64,000 nucleotides of DNA from WTXA01 sp964415195 (GTDB lineage: Bacteria; Bacillota; TC1), in assembly GCA_964415195.1 (NCBI GenBank), contig CAYPYD010000005.1, positions 1-64,000 of the forward strand, written 5' to 3'. Under the pieces are notes generated by a model. It was given only the letters and a program-made list of their open reading frames with translations, was not told where the DNA came from and made no database searches. Each line of letters begins with the position of its first letter. Positions within the stretch are counted from its first letter, which is position 1. The position numbers and the translations under genes were made by a program. Shown in pieces: positions 63,572-64,000 of this stretch.

Positions 63572-64000
63572 TTATTTTAAATACTTAGCCAACTCTTCTG
63601 CTTTATCGGTCTTTTCCCAAGGCAAGTCTAATTCAGTTCTACCAAAGTGACCATAGGCTGCAATATTTCTGTATATTGGTCTTCTTAGGTCAAAATGTCT
63701 AATTATAGCAGCAGGTTTTAAATCAAAATTCTCATTTACAATATCACAAAGTTTATCGTCTGGTATTTTACCTGTTTCATAAGTATCTACAAAAACTGAA
63801 ATAGGTTTTGCAATACCAATAGCATATGACAATTGAATCTCACATCTATCCGCTAACCCAGCAGCAACAATATTCTTCGCTATATATCTGGCAGCATAAG
63901 CTGCAGATCTATCAACCTTAGTTGGATCTTTTCCACTAAATGCACCACCACCATGGGCAGCAGCACCACCATAGGTGTCAACTATTATTTTACGACCGGT
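63572..64000 (-). CDS. metK: S-adenosylmethionine synthetase, C-terminal part (5' end outside window)
   Basis: The frame is open to the end of the window; 142 C-terminal residues are visible. They include the diagnostic YGGAAAHGGGAFSGKDPTK motif (with GGGAFSGKD) and VDRSAAYAARYIAKNIVAAGLA. The enzyme makes AdoMet, which SpeD and QueA encoded in this window consume. The unrecognised gene at 62827-63567 follows four bases later. Confidence 0.96.
   Translation of the reverse strand, partial: TGRKIIVDTYGGAAAHGGGAFSGKDPTKVDRSAAYAARYIAKNIVAAGLADRCEIQLSYAIGIAKPISVFVDTYETGKIPDDKLCDIVNENFDLKPAAIIRHFDLRRPIYRNIAAYGHFGRTELDLPWEKTDKAEELAKYLK

Noticed and set aside
1..64000. CRISPR arrays, insertion sequences, prophage or rRNA genes
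   Set aside because: Reading both strands shows no regular repeat-spacer series, transposase, phage structural gene or rRNA segment; the window is core chromosome throughout.

Overview
The window is a 64 kb piece of a low-GC Gram-positive chromosome. AGGAGG-type ribosome binding sites, sigma-A-like promoters with 17 bp spacers, and Firmicutes gene orders (tig-clpP-clpX-lon-engB, queA-tgt-yajC, rel-dtd-hisS-aspS, pyrR-led pyr operon) point to a strict anaerobe of the Clostridia/Tissierellia. Pyruvate phosphate dikinase, catabolic-type glutamate dehydrogenase, a selenocysteine formate dehydrogenase, a high-molecular-weight rubredoxin and an F-type ATP synthase with a sodium-type c subunit fit an amino-acid- or purine-fermenting lifestyle. 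The species cannot be named from the sequence alone. Almost all genes lie on the minus strand.

Layout. 1-5 kb (+): a duplicated cassette of a BMP-family binding lipoprotein followed by a MerR-family regulator, with an 8-oxoguanine-deaminase-like amidohydrolase between the two copies. The amidohydrolase is preceded by a promoter with a MerR-type dyad in a 19 bp spacer. 5-16 kb (-): a drug/metabolite transporter, a cation antiporter, exoA, rarA, aspS, hisS, a metallo-hydrolase, dtd, rel and yajC. 16-22 kb (-): tgt-queA, gdh and ppdK, the last two with their own promoters and terminators. 22-30 kb (-): tig-clpP-clpX-lon-engB-speB-speD, a protein-quality-control operon ending in polyamine genes. 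30.4-30.8 kb (-): a tRNA operon, His-Lys-Leu-Gly. 30.8-32 kb: a rubredoxin-flavin reductase-rubredoxin protein divergent from a small carboxymuconolactone-decarboxylase-family gene. 32-44 kb (-): the complete atpZBEFHAGDC operon running into PHP phosphoesterase, rsmF, modB, modC, a class IV aminotransferase and traX. 44-50.5 kb: rqcH (+), the pABA/folate operon pabA-pabB-pabC-folBK (-), and a split ThrE exporter (+). 50.5-62.5 kb (-): pyrR-B-C-K-D-F-E under a PyrR-type attenuator, followed with only a 29 bp gap by moeA-mobB-fdhA and a NuoF-like gene. 62.5-64 kb: a TM2 protein (+), an unrecognised gene (-) and the 3' end of metK (-).

How the parts fit together. modBC (molybdate uptake), moeA and mobB (molybdenum cofactor) and fdhA form one functional group. 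fdhA is read through an in-frame UGA as selenocysteine, with a bacterial SECIS hairpin directly downstream. This formate dehydrogenase and its NuoF-like partner are the most unusual part of the window. FdhA has lost the three cysteines of the His-Cys3 iron-sulfur site. The partner has lost its NuoE-type cysteines and the main NADH/FMN motifs, and has gained an internal two-cluster ferredoxin segment, so it probably does not use NAD(H) in the usual way. The other notable systems are the duplicated SBP-MerR/amidohydrolase cassette without permease genes, and the ATP synthase c subunit with two membrane carboxylates.
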